Source of the DNA: an alpha proteobacterium 3107
GTDB lineage: Bacteria > Pseudomonadota > Alphaproteobacteria > Rhodobacterales > Rhodobacteraceae
Assembly: GCA_001483205.1 (NCBI GenBank)
Contig: JPPB01000331.1
Span: forward strand, 1-7,212
Reading direction: 5' to 3'
DNA length: 7,212 bases
Shown piece after piece: positions 1 to 4,998 of this stretch; within the stretch, counting starts at the first letter, position 1, and every line of letters begins with the position of its first letter. The notes below the pieces were generated by a model. The model saw only the letters and a program-made list of their open reading frames with translations. It was not told the origin of the DNA and did not search any database. Made by a program: the position numbers and the translations under genes.

Positions 1-489
1 AAAGGCGAGTTCAATCACCGCCCCTTTCAGCCCACGGGGGGCCTTTGCGTGCAGATACCCGTCTTTCAGGTCAATCTCGGCCCCCAATGCCTCCAGCCCG
101 TGAATATGCAGGTCCATCGGGCGCGCGCCGATGGCGCAGCCGCCGGGCAGGGACACCACCGCATGTCCGTAGCGCGCAACCATCGGCCCCAGAACCAGGT
201 TCGAGGCGCGCATCTTGCGCACGATGTCATAATCGGCGACATGGTTGTGCAGGTCGTGGCCGGACAGGATCAGAACCTTGCCGTCCTGAAGCGAAGACAC
301 CTCTGCCCCCAGCGATTGCAGCAGCAGCGTCATGGTGGCGATGTCCGACAGGCGCGGGGCGTTGGTGAGCGTCAGCGGCTCATCAGAGAGCAGTGTCGCC
401 GGCATCAGCGCCAGACACGCATTCTTGGCCCCCGAGATCGGGATTTGGCCGGACAGGGCCGCGCCGCCCGTGACGATGATCGAATCCAT
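1..489 (-). CDS. murA: UDP-N-acetylglucosamine 1-carboxyvinyltransferase MurA (N-terminal part, runs off the window)
   Basis: The first 163 codons are present; the rest lies before position 1. MurA is the cytoplasmic enzyme that transfers enolpyruvate from phosphoenolpyruvate to UDP-GlcNAc, the first committed step of peptidoglycan synthesis. Visible family features: the start [20 protein letters not shown], followed by K22-N23 (the conserved substrate-binding Lys-Asn pair), and [15 protein letters not shown] with the catalytic Cys at residue 118 (Cys115 in E. coli). The visible part ends in [20 protein letters not shown], also typical of MurA. The ATG at 489 directly abuts the TAG of the upstream small gene, so the two are probably cotranscribed; the only Shine-Dalgarno-like bases (ACAGG) lie inside the end of that gene. 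MurA is about 420 residues in this group, so roughly 60% is missing here. The identification is secure from the sequence pattern. Confidence 0.95.
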   Translation of the reverse strand, partial: MDSIIVTGGAALSGQIPISGAKNACLALMPATLLSDEPLTLTNAPRLSDIATMTLLLQSLGAEVSSLQDGKVLILSGHDLHNHVADYDIVRKMRASNLVLGPMVARYGHAVVSLPGGCAIGARPMDLHIHGLEALGAEIDLKDGYLHAKAPRGLKGAVIELAF

Positions 490-657
490 CTACCTGTCCC
501 GTTCCTGCGTGGTGTCGCCGGGGGGCTGTTGCCGCGCCCGCTCTTGTGCCTGGGCCTTGCGCCGGGCCATGTTTGCCTTCAGGGCCGCTTTCAGGCGGTC
601 GCGCCGGTTGTCGGGGGCCGGTTTTGCCGGGTGTTCGTCTGCGGGTTTGTTGCTCAT
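490..657 (-). CDS. Small basic hypothetical protein upstream of murA
   Basis: This is a 55-residue frame (MSNKPADEHPAKPAP...TTQERDR) from ATG at 657 to TAG at 490. It is rich in Lys, Arg and Ala (14 Lys/Arg against 8 Asp/Glu, net about +6), with a central RRDRLKAALKANMARRKAQA stretch that should form an amphipathic, positively charged helix. The ends are Pro-rich and probably disordered. There is no signal peptide, membrane segment or Cys. I do not recognise a family. Support for a real gene is positional: it is codirectional with murA, it ends exactly where murA begins (TAG immediately followed by ATG, no spacer), and its codon use is Rhodobacterales-like. A role in binding nucleic acid or the ribosome would be a guess. 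It could also be a non-functional leader frame for murA. Confidence 0.6.
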   Translation of the reverse strand: MSNKPADEHPAKPAPDNRRDRLKAALKANMARRKAQAQERARQQPPGDTTQERDR

Positions 658-695
658 GGGGGCTCTAGTAACCCAGGGCGCGCGAAGGGTCCAGA

Positions 696-728
696 TTGCG
701 CTTGCGTCACCTGCCGATCAGGGCTAAT
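696..728 (+). promoter_or_regulatory. Weak candidate promoter for tRNA-Thr
   Basis: The 110-bp gap between the small murA-linked gene (minus) and the tRNA (plus) must hold divergent promoters. The best plus-strand candidate I see is TTGCGT at 702-707 (another TTGCGC at 696-701) with GCTAAT at 723-728, spacer 15 bp, about 40 bp before the tRNA. The match is poor and the spacing short, so this is tentative. I see no convincing minus-strand promoter in the gap. Confidence 0.2.
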
Positions 729-767
729 CACCCGCCACGCGGCAGAGCGGCGCGCTCCCCGCGGTCC

Positions 768-842
768 GCCGCAGTAGCTCAGTGGCAGAGCGCACCCTTG
801 GTAAGGGTGAGGTCGGGAGTTCAATCCTCCCCTGCGGCACCA
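768..842 (+). tRNA. trnT: tRNA-Thr (anticodon GGT)
   Basis: This is a full cloverleaf of 75 nt including an encoded CCA. The acceptor stem GCCGCAG (768-774) pairs with CTGCGGC, followed by discriminator A839 and CCA 840-842. The D arm is GCTC...GAGC. The anticodon stem CACCC (793-797) and GGGTG (805-809) enclose the loop TTGGTAA, with anticodon GGT at 800-802, which reads ACC (and ACU by wobble). The T arm is GGGAG-TTCAATC-CTCCC. All stems are perfectly paired, so the gene looks functional. The convergent restriction-endonuclease stop codon lies only 5 bp past the CCA end, and there is no T-run terminator after the tRNA. The site is a plausible insertion target for the adjacent module, but I found no duplicated tRNA 3' end in the window. 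Confidence 0.97.
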
Positions 843-847
843 GAATA

Positions 848-2044
848 TCACGCAGTCCGAACGTCCGCCATGAATGCCTCGACGCTCAGCACATGCGGGC
901 GAATGCTTTTGGCGTATTTCGCGATCTGCGCCTTTGGCACGACAAGGCGAATCCCGGCATTCATAATCAGCCTGAACTGTGCTTCCGACACCCCTTCCTG
1001 CAAGGTCAGAAGGTGACGCACCGGCAGGTCGTCGCATTCCTCCGTCACCTGCCGCCAGCGATCCTTGATTGTGGTTTTTACCGCCAGCATCCGGACTCGT
1101 TCCCGAGGGAACGACGGATCTGTATAGGCGGCCTCATTAGGGAACAGGAAGTCAGGTTTGTTCCCGGCCTTTGGCTGATAGGTAAAATCCTGATTTTCCT
1201 GAAAATTCTCCTCTGTCAGGATTTCGCGTATGTGCAATTCCAGCGACCTGCCGGAGCGGGCTTTGCGGCGTTGCAGGACGGTTTGGGCGGTTTTGAGGAA
1301 GTCAGCGATGGTTGTGAAGCCTGCCTGAACATTGGGAAGCTCTACGGCCTCTTCCAGTGACTGAAAAAGCTCAAACTCGCAGTCGCGGCGGCGCAACAGG
1401 CGCTTGTCCACCGTCATTTGGCTGTCCGGGCGCAGCTCAATCACCTTGCGGGTAATCTCTTCGCCGCTCGGAAATCTGACCAGCCACTCCGGGGGCAATT
1501 CATGCCGCGCCAACCGGCAATCGGTGCGGACAGGGGTTTGCAGGAGTGCGAGCAAGCCGCCGTCAGGGGGCCATGTGATCCAGCGCCCCGGCTCAACCGG
1601 CCCGATTCTGCGCTCAACAAAGTCCTCTTCGAGCTCGTCCCGGCAGACCCATACATTGCAGGTGTCGGCGTCGCTGCCATCGGGTTGCCGGAAGGCAAAG
1701 ATCGTCAGTGCGCCAGTGCTGTCGGGATCAAGAAGCGCTGATTGAGCGCCGCCCAGATTGGTGACACGGCATTCATCCCGCGTCCTGCCGCGCAGTTTGT
1801 CATTATACCAGACTCCCCGGGCTTTTCGCACGTCGGGATGGCTGTCAATCGTCAGGTCAAACCATGTGTCGGCGTTGTCATGGCTATGCTGCTTCAGCGA
1901 AGGGAACAGGCGAAAGAAGACCAGCTTGGGAATATAGAATCCGGCCTGATGCGAACCGTTGGCCAACGTGTCGTTGCCGGAAAGACGTTTCACAAACCAG
2001 AACCACCCTTCTGCGTGTTCATCCAACCAATCCGTAAGGTCCAT
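848..2044 (-). CDS. ecoRIIR: Type II restriction endonuclease, EcoRII family (CCWGG)
   Basis: A 398-residue protein that matches EcoRII (about 404 residues) along its length. EcoRII cuts before the first C of CCWGG and needs a second site as effector (type IIE). Residues about 1-170 form the N-terminal effector-binding half (family pieces FVKRLSGNDT, SHQAGFYIP, RGRTRDECRVTN, DPDSTGALTIFAF, VWVC). Residues about 182-398 form the PD-(D/E)XK catalytic half: SLELH with E269, KPDFLFP with D298, AVKTTIKDRWRQV with K323 and K327, then HLLTLQEGVSEAQ and IRLVVP. The putative metal-binding Glu, Asp and Lys are all present, so the enzyme should be active. The ATG at 2044 has a strong AAGGGGGG Shine-Dalgarno and lies 11 bp after the vsr stop, so it is the last gene of the operon. 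It ends 5 bp from the tRNA. CCWGG specificity is inferred from the family and from the methyltransferase partner. Confidence 0.95.
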   Translation of the reverse strand: MDLTDWLDEHAEGWFWFVKRLSGNDTLANGSHQAGFYIPKLVFFRLFPSLKQHSHDNADTWFDLTIDSHPDVRKARGVWYNDKLRGRTRDECRVTNLGGAQSALLDPDSTGALTIFAFRQPDGSDADTCNVWVCRDELEEDFVERRIGPVEPGRWITWPPDGGLLALLQTPVRTDCRLARHELPPEWLVRFPSGEEITRKVIELRPDSQMTVDKRLLRRRDCEFELFQSLEEAVELPNVQAGFTTIADFLKTAQTVLQRRKARSGRSLELHIREILTEENFQENQDFTYQPKAGNKPDFLFPNEAAYTDPSFPRERVRMLAVKTTIKDRWRQVTEECDDLPVRHLLTLQEGVSEAQFRLIMNAGIRLVVPKAQIAKYAKSIRPHVLSVEAFMADVRTA

Positions 2045-2055
2045 TATGCCCCCCT

Positions 2056-2514
2056 TCAGTCAAAATCTCCGGCGATCTCGCCGGTTTCTGCGCCGGACTT
2101 GAGCCATGCGCCAATTCCGGCAACAACCGTGGCCAAGTCAAGCCGCCCTTTCCCGACCAGCGCACACTCCCAGACTACAAGCTGCCGCCAGCCGGCCGCC
2201 AGAATCTCGCTTGTCACTTCCCGGTCACGCTCGGCATTGCGGGCCAGCTTTGCCCGCCAGAACTCTGTATTTTCGCCGCCGGGCTGTTTGAACCGGGGGC
2301 AATCGTGCATGTGCCAGAAGCAACCATGAACGAATACTGTCGCGCGATATTTTGTCAACGCCAGGTCCGGCTTACCAGGCAGTGACGCATGTAACCGAAA
2401 CCGGTAACCCGCACGATGCAGGGCAGAGCGCAATAACCTCTCGGGCTTTGTGTCGCGTGCCCTGACAGCCGCCATGTTGCGGCTTCTCGTTTCCTGGTCG
2501 TGAACGTCAGGCAA
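2056..2514 (-). CDS. vsr: Very short patch repair endonuclease Vsr (T:G mismatch)
   Basis: Vsr nicks next to the T of T:G mismatches made when 5-methylcytosine deaminates within CCWGG, starting very short patch repair. The frame stays open up to an ATG at 2565, but the family start M-x-DVHDxxTRSxNM aligns from a TTG at 2514, giving 152 residues against 156 in E. coli. From that start, E25, D50 (GKPDLAL), H63 and H68 (VHGCFWHMH) match the catalytic E25, D51, H64 and H69 of E. coli Vsr, and C65, H70, C72 and C117 (VWECAL) match its structural zinc site. The TTG start overlaps the end of the methyltransferase by 8 bp, with GGGAGG about 12 bp upstream, so translation is probably coupled and weak. 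It sits between the methyltransferase and nuclease genes, which fits its job of repairing damage at methylated CCWGG. Confidence 0.95.
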   Translation of the reverse strand: MPDVHDQETRSRNMAAVRARDTKPERLLRSALHRAGYRFRLHASLPGKPDLALTKYRATVFVHGCFWHMHDCPRFKQPGGENTEFWRAKLARNAERDREVTSEILAAGWRQLVVWECALVGKGRLDLATVVAGIGAWLKSGAETGEIAGDFD

Positions 2515-3649
2515 CTTCGTCCAGCGCCTCCCTTGCTGCCTCAGCCACGTCCGCAACCTCGGCAATATGCGGCAACATCAAACACGCCACATCCGTTGCT
2601 ACGGGTGGCACAACCGCATTGCCAAACTGCTTGTATGCCTGTGTGTCCGAAACCGTAATCCTGAACTTTCTTTCCCCTGGCTTGTCGAAGCCCATCAACC
2701 TGGCGCATTCGCGAGGCGTAAGGCGACGTGGCGGGCCATCGGGGCGGCGGATCAGGATTTCAGATCCGTCCTTGTAGTAGCGGGCGGACAATGTTCTGGC
2801 CACATCGTCCGGGTCGTTCAGACCAAACCCGAAACCATTGCCAGCCGCGCGGTGCTTTTCGGCATAGCGTTGCAGATAATTCCACAGGTGTTCGGTCAGA
2901 ACGTATTTGCCCGACACTCTGGCTTTCGGACCGGTCGTGAAGGGCTTCTCGGCTTTTTCCGTTCCGTCCTCGGGGTGCAAAATCGTGGATAGTTTGGGGC
3001 CGCTCAGCGGATCGCGTTTCCTGAGTGATTCCAGCGAAAAGTCCTTGATGCCACGCTCACGCGGGAAACCGACGATGAAGATGCGTTCCCGGTGCTGCGG
3101 CACCCACGACCTGGCATCAAGGATCATCGGGAAGATGTCATATTTCAGGTCTTCTTCCAGCGTCCGGCGAATGACGCGAAACGTGCGCCCCTTGTCATGG
3201 TTTGCGAGGTTGCGGACATTCTCAAGCAGGATCGCCTTCGGGCGATGGTGTTTGACGATGCGCGCCACATCAAAGAACAGGTTGCCCTGATCTTCGCAGG
3301 CAAACCCGTGCGGGCGTTTCAGGGCGTTCTTTTTCGACACACCGGCAATCGAAAAGGGTTGGCAGGGGAAACCCGCCAGCAAGACTTCATGCTGCGGAAT
3401 CTCGGTCTCGCTGATCCGGGTAATATCACCGGCAATTTCGTCTTCGGGTTCGTCATAGTTATCCGCATAGGTGATGCGGGCGTATTTGTCCCATTCCGAG
3501 GTAAAGACGCACTCACCCCCTATGCCGGTTTGCGTATCAAAAGCGCGTCGCAAACCGCCGATCCCGGCGAACAGGTCTATGAAACGGAAAGACGATTCAC
3601 CCCCAAGCGTGTTCAACCCGGTCCGGTCGCGCAGATCAGTGTAATTCAT
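2507..3649 (-). CDS. dcm: DNA (cytosine-5-)-methyltransferase, Dcm/M.EcoRII type (CCWGG)
   Basis: This enzyme transfers a methyl group from S-adenosylmethionine to C5 of the inner cytosine of CCWGG, protecting host DNA from the EcoRII partner. Using the ATG at 3649 (380 residues), the conserved motifs are in order: I FIDLFAGIGG (from about 23), IV GFPCQPFS with catalytic C96, VI ENV (143-145), VIII QHRER (185-189), IX RRLTPRECARLMGF (308-321) and X QFGNAVVPP (341-349). The target-recognition region before motif IX contains GNGFGFG and RTLSARYYKDGSEIL, close to E. coli Dcm, so CCWGG is the likely target. The 3649 start is preferred because GGGAGAGAG precedes it; an in-frame ATG at 3691 lacks a ribosome site. 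Only about 20 residues precede motif I, whereas Dcm and M.EcoRII carry roughly 85 extra N-terminal residues. First gene of the operon dcm-vsr-ecoRIIR. Confidence 0.95.
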   Translation of the reverse strand: MNYTDLRDRTGLNTLGGESSFRFIDLFAGIGGLRRAFDTQTGIGGECVFTSEWDKYARITYADNYDEPEDEIAGDITRISETEIPQHEVLLAGFPCQPFSIAGVSKKNALKRPHGFACEDQGNLFFDVARIVKHHRPKAILLENVRNLANHDKGRTFRVIRRTLEEDLKYDIFPMILDARSWVPQHRERIFIVGFPRERGIKDFSLESLRKRDPLSGPKLSTILHPEDGTEKAEKPFTTGPKARVSGKYVLTEHLWNYLQRYAEKHRAAGNGFGFGLNDPDDVARTLSARYYKDGSEILIRRPDGPPRRLTPRECARLMGFDKPGERKFRITVSDTQAYKQFGNAVVPPVATDVACLMLPHIAEVADVAEAAREALDEVA

Positions 3650-3696
3650 CCGCTCTCTCCCTGTTTTCTGCTTTGGGAATCTCTGTGCCATACTGA

Positions 3697-3718
3697 CAAG
3701 AGAACATCAAGAGAACAT
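3697..3718 (-). repeat. Exact 11-bp tandem direct repeat upstream of the methyltransferase
   Basis: CAAGAGAACAT occurs twice head to tail with no gap (3697-3707 and 3708-3718), 48-69 bp before the methyltransferase start. A period of 11 bp puts both copies on about the same face of the helix, as expected for a dimeric protein reading direct half-sites. Confidence 0.9.
3702..3716 (-). promoter_or_regulatory. Candidate LexA (SOS) box GTTC-N7-GTTC for the restriction-modification operon
   Basis: On the operon strand the sequence reads GTTC-TCTTGAT-GTTC (GAAC-N7-GAAC on the plus strand). GTTCN7GTTC is the direct-repeat LexA box described for alphaproteobacteria such as Rhodobacter and Caulobacter. 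It lies 53-67 bp upstream of the methyltransferase ATG, where a repressor could block transcription of all three genes. I could not place a convincing -35/-10 pair next to it (TTGTCA at 3694-3699 on the minus strand has no good -10). The match and location are seen directly; LexA binding is inferred. An eight-base motif can occur by chance in 7 kb. Confidence 0.5.
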
Positions 3719-3784
3719 TGACGAACCACATACGCTATCCGGCATATCGGCGTAAAGCTGCAACAAGGTGGTGAAAGGGTGAGT

Positions 3785-3804
3785 GGCAGGCTTACAGGCC
3801 TGTC
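3785..3804 (-). terminator. Weak hairpin after mmsB
   Basis: GGCAGGC and GCCTGTC (plus strand) flank the 6-nt loop TTACAG, and the centre includes the perfect palindrome ACAGGCCTGT (3794-3803). It starts 17 bp after the mmsB stop. On the mmsB strand one pair is an A-C mismatch and no T-run follows, so it is at best a weak terminator. It sits in the 172-bp gap between mmsB and the methyltransferase. Confidence 0.3.
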
Positions 3805-3821
3805 GCGCGCCTTCATTCCCC

Positions 3822-4697
3822 TCACCCCCGCCGCCTGCGGCCCTCAAACCACGGCAGCATGGCGCTGAAATCGCGGCCCTCTCCGCCCCCGGCCCCGACA
3901 AACCGGGCATAGAGGTCGCGCGCCGCTTCCCCCAATGGGGTGTCGGCACCCGCCGCTTCTGCCGCCTGCTGCGCCAGCCGCAAATCCTTCAGCATCAGCT
4001 CGGCGGCAAATCCGGGCCGATAGTCGTTGTCGGCGGGGCTGTCCGGGCCGACACCGGGTGCCGGGCAATAGGCGGTCATCGTCCAGCTTGACCCGGAAGA
4101 GGTCGAAACCACATCGAACATCGCCTGCCGGTCAAGCCCCAGCCTGTCGGCAAGCGCGAATGCCTCGCAGGTGCCGATCATGGTGACGCCAAGGATCATG
4201 TTGTTGCAGATTTTCGCCGCCTGTCCCATGCCGGGGCCGCCGCACAGAACTGCCTTTTGCCCCATGACGGCGAAGAGCGGCGCGGCCTTGTCGAACGCCG
4301 CCTGCGGCCCGCCCGCCATGAAGGTCAGCGTTCCCGCCTGCGCGCCCCCGACGCCGCCGGAGACAGGGGCATCAAGCGCCTGCAACCCGGCACCTGTCGC
4401 CGCCTGTGCCACCGCCTGCGCGCTTTCGACATCCACCGTCGAGCAATCCAGATGCACCGCGCCCGCCGTCATCGCGCCATGAAGACCCGCGGCCACGTCG
4501 CGCAGGATCGGGCCGGAAGGCAGCATGGTGATGACGACCTCTGCCCCGGCAGCGGCCTCTGCGCCGTTCCGGGCCGGGGTGACGCCTGTCGGGCAAGGGG
4601 CGACCGGATCAAAACCGGTGATCTGATGCCCGGCGGCGGCGAGGTTCCGGGCCATCGGCGCGCCCATATTGCCAAGACCGACAAATCCGATTTTCAT
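3822..4697 (-). CDS. mmsB: 3-hydroxyisobutyrate dehydrogenase
   Basis: A 291-residue member of the beta-hydroxyacid dehydrogenase family. It oxidises 3-hydroxyisobutyrate to methylmalonate semialdehyde with NAD+ in valine breakdown, in the cytoplasm. Visible features: the N-terminal dinucleotide-binding motif GFVGLGNMG (residues 4-12), the substrate signature DAPVSGGVGGAQAGTLTFMAGG region (about 109-130), and GMGQAAKICNNM with catalytic K162 and N166. The C-terminal helical domain contains LMLKDLRLAQ. The ATG at 4697 is chosen because the family begins MKIGFVGLG and AAAGGAAAA precedes it; the frame stays open to 4826 but that stretch looks like leader. It stands alone, without the usual mmsA or acyl-CoA dehydrogenase neighbours in view, and is strongly GC-rich, unlike the restriction module. 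Tartronate semialdehyde reductase (GarR) is a close relative, but the length and KICNN segment favour MmsB. Confidence 0.88.
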   Translation of the reverse strand: MKIGFVGLGNMGAPMARNLAAAGHQITGFDPVAPCPTGVTPARNGAEAAAGAEVVITMLPSGPILRDVAAGLHGAMTAGAVHLDCSTVDVESAQAVAQAATGAGLQALDAPVSGGVGGAQAGTLTFMAGGPQAAFDKAAPLFAVMGQKAVLCGGPGMGQAAKICNNMILGVTMIGTCEAFALADRLGLDRQAMFDVVSTSSGSSWTMTAYCPAPGVGPDSPADNDYRPGFAAELMLKDLRLAQQAAEAAGADTPLGEAARDLYARFVGAGGGEGRDFSAMLPWFEGRRRRG

Positions 4698-4740
4698 CCG
4701 TTTTCCTTTCGGTTTGTTGCGCATCACCCGTGACACCGCG

Positions 4741-4765
4741 CGCCGGAAATTGTCGGTTTCCGGCG
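4741..4765. repeat. Inverted repeat with 9-bp arms upstream of mmsB
   Basis: CGCCGGAAA (4741-4749) and TTTCCGGCG (4757-4765) pair perfectly around the 7-nt loop TTGTCGG. It starts 43 bp before the mmsB ATG. There is no T-run on either strand, so an operator or mRNA leader hairpin is likelier than a terminator. Confidence 0.6.
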
Positions 4766-4777
4766 GGGTCATGGCCC

Positions 4778-4786
4778 TTATCCACG
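4778..4786 (+). promoter_or_regulatory. DnaA-box-like sequence, one mismatch
   Basis: TTATCCACG differs only at the last base from the DnaA consensus TTATNCACA. It has the same orientation as the perfect box 144 bp downstream. Confidence 0.3.
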
Positions 4787-4798
4787 ATTTGCGCCCGA

Positions 4799-4811
4799 TT
4801 GTCTGTGACAA
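4799..4811. repeat. Small palindrome TTGTC-TGT-GACAA
   Basis: The 5-bp arms TTGTC and GACAA are perfect around a 3-bp centre. The size suits a dimeric repressor site; which protein binds is unknown. It lies 13 bp after the first DnaA-like box. Confidence 0.35.
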
Positions 4812-4817
4812 AACGCT

Positions 4818-4832
4818 GCCTCTCAATGAGGC
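4818..4832 (-). repeat. Short hairpin GCCTC-N5-GAGGC
   Basis: Five-bp arms (4818-4822 and 4828-4832) surround the loop TCAAT. On the minus strand it is followed by AGCGTTTTG, which faintly resembles a terminator, but no minus-strand gene ends here. It may be part of the mmsB leader. Confidence 0.25.
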
Positions 4833-4895
4833 GTGCGGCGCGCCCCGCCGGAGTGCCCGGACTCACCGCCCCGGCTCCTCACAGATCATGGGGGC

Positions 4896-4922
4896 TTGCC
4901 AGATGGCGGCCCGATATATAGT
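4896..4922 (+). promoter_or_regulatory. Weak candidate promoter for the HNH gene
   Basis: TTGCCA (4896-4901) and TATAGT (4917-4922, within the AT-rich GATATATAGTTATC) are 15 bp apart, a short spacer. The proposed -10 ends on the first base of the perfect DnaA box, and the start codon is about 75 bp downstream. Confidence 0.3.
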
Positions 4923-4930
4923 TATCCACA
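4922..4930 (+). promoter_or_regulatory. Perfect DnaA box TTATCCACA
   Basis: This is identical to the high-affinity E. coli DnaA box. It is intergenic, next to the candidate promoter of the HNH gene. A nine-base match may be chance, but a near-perfect copy lies 144 bp upstream in the same orientation. Confidence 0.45.
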
Positions 4931-4998
4931 TGCAGGTGGTGGGTCTTTCCGCCCCGAACAGAGGGCAGGACACAGAACAGACACGGAGCCGTGGCGCA

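Larger units (their letters stand above)
4698..4998. other. Divergent 301-bp intergenic region between mmsB and the HNH gene
   Basis: No convincing gene lies here; open frames continuing from either neighbour look like leader sequence. It holds the starts of two divergent transcripts and several small structures listed separately: an inverted repeat (4741-4765), two DnaA-box-like sequences (4778-4786, 4922-4930), a short palindrome (4799-4811), a small hairpin (4818-4832) and a weak promoter. Confidence 0.7.

Noticed and set aside
49..777. Long plus-strand open frame across the murA region
   Set aside because: It is antisense to a clear MurA reading and to the small gene, has low-complexity Arg/Pro-rich translation, and runs into the tRNA.
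782..1360. Plus-strand open frame beginning inside the tRNA
   Set aside because: It is the shadow of the EcoRII-type nuclease on the other strand; the minus-strand reading has full family similarity.
2340..3120. Possible depletion of CCWGG sites in the restriction module
   Set aside because: At least six CCWGG sites occur in vsr and the methyltransferase (for example 2361, 2375, 2493, 2676, 2699, 3110), so there is no visible purging.
3650..3691. Methyltransferase start at the upstream ATG at 3691
   Set aside because: It has no Shine-Dalgarno and lies just 5 bp from the tandem repeat, while the ATG at 3649 has GGGAGAGAG in place. Not fully excluded.
768..3850. Attachment-site duplication of the tRNA-Thr 3' end flanking the module
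   Set aside because: The only match near the far end is CCTGCGGC (8 bp, within mmsB), too short to mean anything, and no integrase is present. How the module arrived is not shown.
4698..4826. Upstream extension of mmsB to the ATG at 4826
   Set aside because: The family starts at MKIGFVGLG, a good ribosome site precedes the 4697 ATG, and the extension has no family character and crosses the inverted repeat.
4698..4998. Chromosomal origin of replication
   Set aside because: Only two DnaA-like boxes, no extended AT-rich unwinding region and no origin-linked genes nearby.
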